A model generated the notes under the pieces. It was given only the letters and a program-made list of their open reading frames with translations, was not told where the DNA came from and did not search any database. From Corydoras sp. C115 (lineage: Eukaryota > Chordata > Actinopteri > Siluriformes > Callichthyidae), in contig JAFMOC010000017.1 in NCBI GenBank assembly GCA_019802505.1, positions 3,971,001 through 4,035,000 on the forward strand: a stretch of 64,000 nucleotides of DNA. Reading direction: 5' to 3'. Shown here piece by piece: positions 62,990 to 64,000 of this stretch. Position 1 is the first letter of the stretch. Each line of letters starts with the position of its first letter. The translations under genes and the position numbers were made by a program.

Positions 62990-63430
62990 TCATCTCTCTA
63001 TCTATCTACCTACCTGTCTCAAAATCTACATATCTACCTACCTATCTAACTACCTACCTACCCATCTATTTAACTACGTACCTATCTACCTATCTAACTA
63101 TCTATCTACATACCTACCTATCCATCCAACTACCTACCTACCTCTAAATCTACATATATACCTACCTACATACCTATTCATACATCCACCCACCCATCTA
63201 CCTACCTAAATATCTATCTAACTATGTACCTACCTACCTATCTTACAACCTACCTACCTATTTAACTATGTACCTACCTATCTATCCATCTAACTACCTA
63301 TCTACCTCTAAATCTACATATCTACATATCTACCTAACTATCCATCCATCCATCCATCCATCCACCCACCCACCTACCTACCTACCTACCCACTTATCTT
63401 TCTACCCATCTAGTTATCTATCTATAGTTA
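62990..63430. repeat. Degenerate (TATC)/(TACC) tetranucleotide tract
   Basis: About 440 bp of ATCT, ACCT and ATCC tetranucleotides with irregular changes. ORFs over it are artefacts. It lies in the inferred intron upstream of the 62221-62782 exon. Confidence 0.9.
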
Positions 63431-63440
63431 TATCATATAG

Positions 63441-63796
63441 ACAAAAGTATTGAGACACCCACATACAGTAAGACGCCTATAGGACCTTATAGAGCACATT
63501 TTGGAAACCAGACACTGATGTGAGAGGCTCACAAGCTTCATTCTAGTTCATCCCAAAGGTGTTTGATGAAATTGAGGTAGGGACTCTGTGCTGAGCAGAC
63601 AATTTCCTCCAGATTTATGGATGGTGCACGGGGGCTCAGTCATGCAGGAACAGAGGGGGAACTTTCCCAAACTGTTCCCAAGAAGTTGAAGGCATACAAC
63701 GGTCCAAAATGATTGGAATTCAATACACCTGTGGCCAAAGGATTTGAATGAAAGCTCCGAATTTGGTTATTTAAACGTGTGTCCCAGTACTTTTTT
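63441..63796. mobile_element. Non-autonomous DNA transposon
   Basis: Terminal inverted repeats ACAAAAGTATTGAGACAC (left) and GTGTCCCAGTACTTTTTT (right) pair with few mismatches. The interior (for example CCCAAACTGTTCCC, TCAGTCATGCAGGAACAG) matches a repeat type widespread in fish. About 355 bp, with no transposase. Confidence 0.7.
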
Positions 63797-64000
63797 TTTT
63801 TTCATACTGTGCACGTTAATAAAACTTGTTACACAGTTATATATCAAAATTTCTGCAAGCACAGTAATTTGCATCCCATTTCAAATGACCTGGATTTTGC
63901 CTTTCAGGAAAAGAGAAACCATTTCATCTCCCCACACAACACCACACAAGTCTCCAACGTTCTCTGTTCACAGAGGAACTTTAATACTGTTTGAATTCAT
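63797..64000. other. Right edge, no firm feature
   Basis: Unique sequence. A possible short minus-strand exon at 63920-63986 was considered and not accepted. Confidence 0.4.

Noticed and set aside
62990..63430. CRISPR-like or regular array
   Set aside because: There are only irregular tetranucleotide repeats without spacers, and the genome is a vertebrate one.
63920..63986. Possible minus-strand exon (frame with residues FLCEQRTLETCVVLCGEMK) feeding the 62221-62782 exon
   Set aside because: The phase would fit, but both splice sites are weak. An in-frame TGA at 63997-63999 stops extension to the edge and the acceptor is purine-rich.

Overview
This window looks like a piece of a teleost nuclear genome. 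It is AT-rich, with long AT, AC and ATCC microsatellites and many copies of a tRNA-derived SINE with a mermaid/DANA-like layout. It has two clear spliced vertebrate genes. A catfish-like or other ostariophysan source would fit the SINE type, but that is inference. No bacterial, organellar or viral gene was recognised.

Layout. (1) 1.5-3.1 kb, plus strand: a complete six-exon class II cytokine gene of the IL-10 family (197 residues, all introns phase 0), best called il26. (2) 3-26.7 kb: intergenic DNA made of SINEs, a palindromic MITE family, microsatellites and several unique higher-GC blocks that could be conserved non-coding elements. In vertebrates IFNG normally lies between IL26 and DYRK2, but I could not recognise an ifng exon here. 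(3) 26.7-37.1 kb, minus strand: complete dyrk2, with two small N-terminal exons in a CpG island, one large kinase exon and a probable 2.9-kb 3' UTR. Intron 2 holds a nested SINE pair and a degenerate minisatellite. (4) 37.5-40.3 kb, just upstream of the dyrk2 promoter: a tandem array of about 14 units of roughly 160-230 bp, each built partly from the 3' end of the SINE. (5) 40.6-62 kb: a gene desert with many SINE copies and a few unique blocks, including one near 48.9 kb with clustered promoter-type motifs. (6) 62.2-62.8 kb, minus strand: a probable terminal coding exon of a gene I do not recognise, which continues beyond the right edge. (7) 63.0-63.8 kb: a tetranucleotide tract and a non-autonomous DNA transposon.

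The il26-dyrk2 order and convergent orientation match the IFNG/IL26/IL22 neighbourhood of other vertebrates. il26 encodes a secreted cytokine and dyrk2 a dual-specificity kinase; they are linked by old synteny, not by a shared pathway. The strongest leads are the SINE-seeded tandem array beside the dyrk2 CpG island, the extra exon of the cytokine gene, and the apparent lack of ifng.
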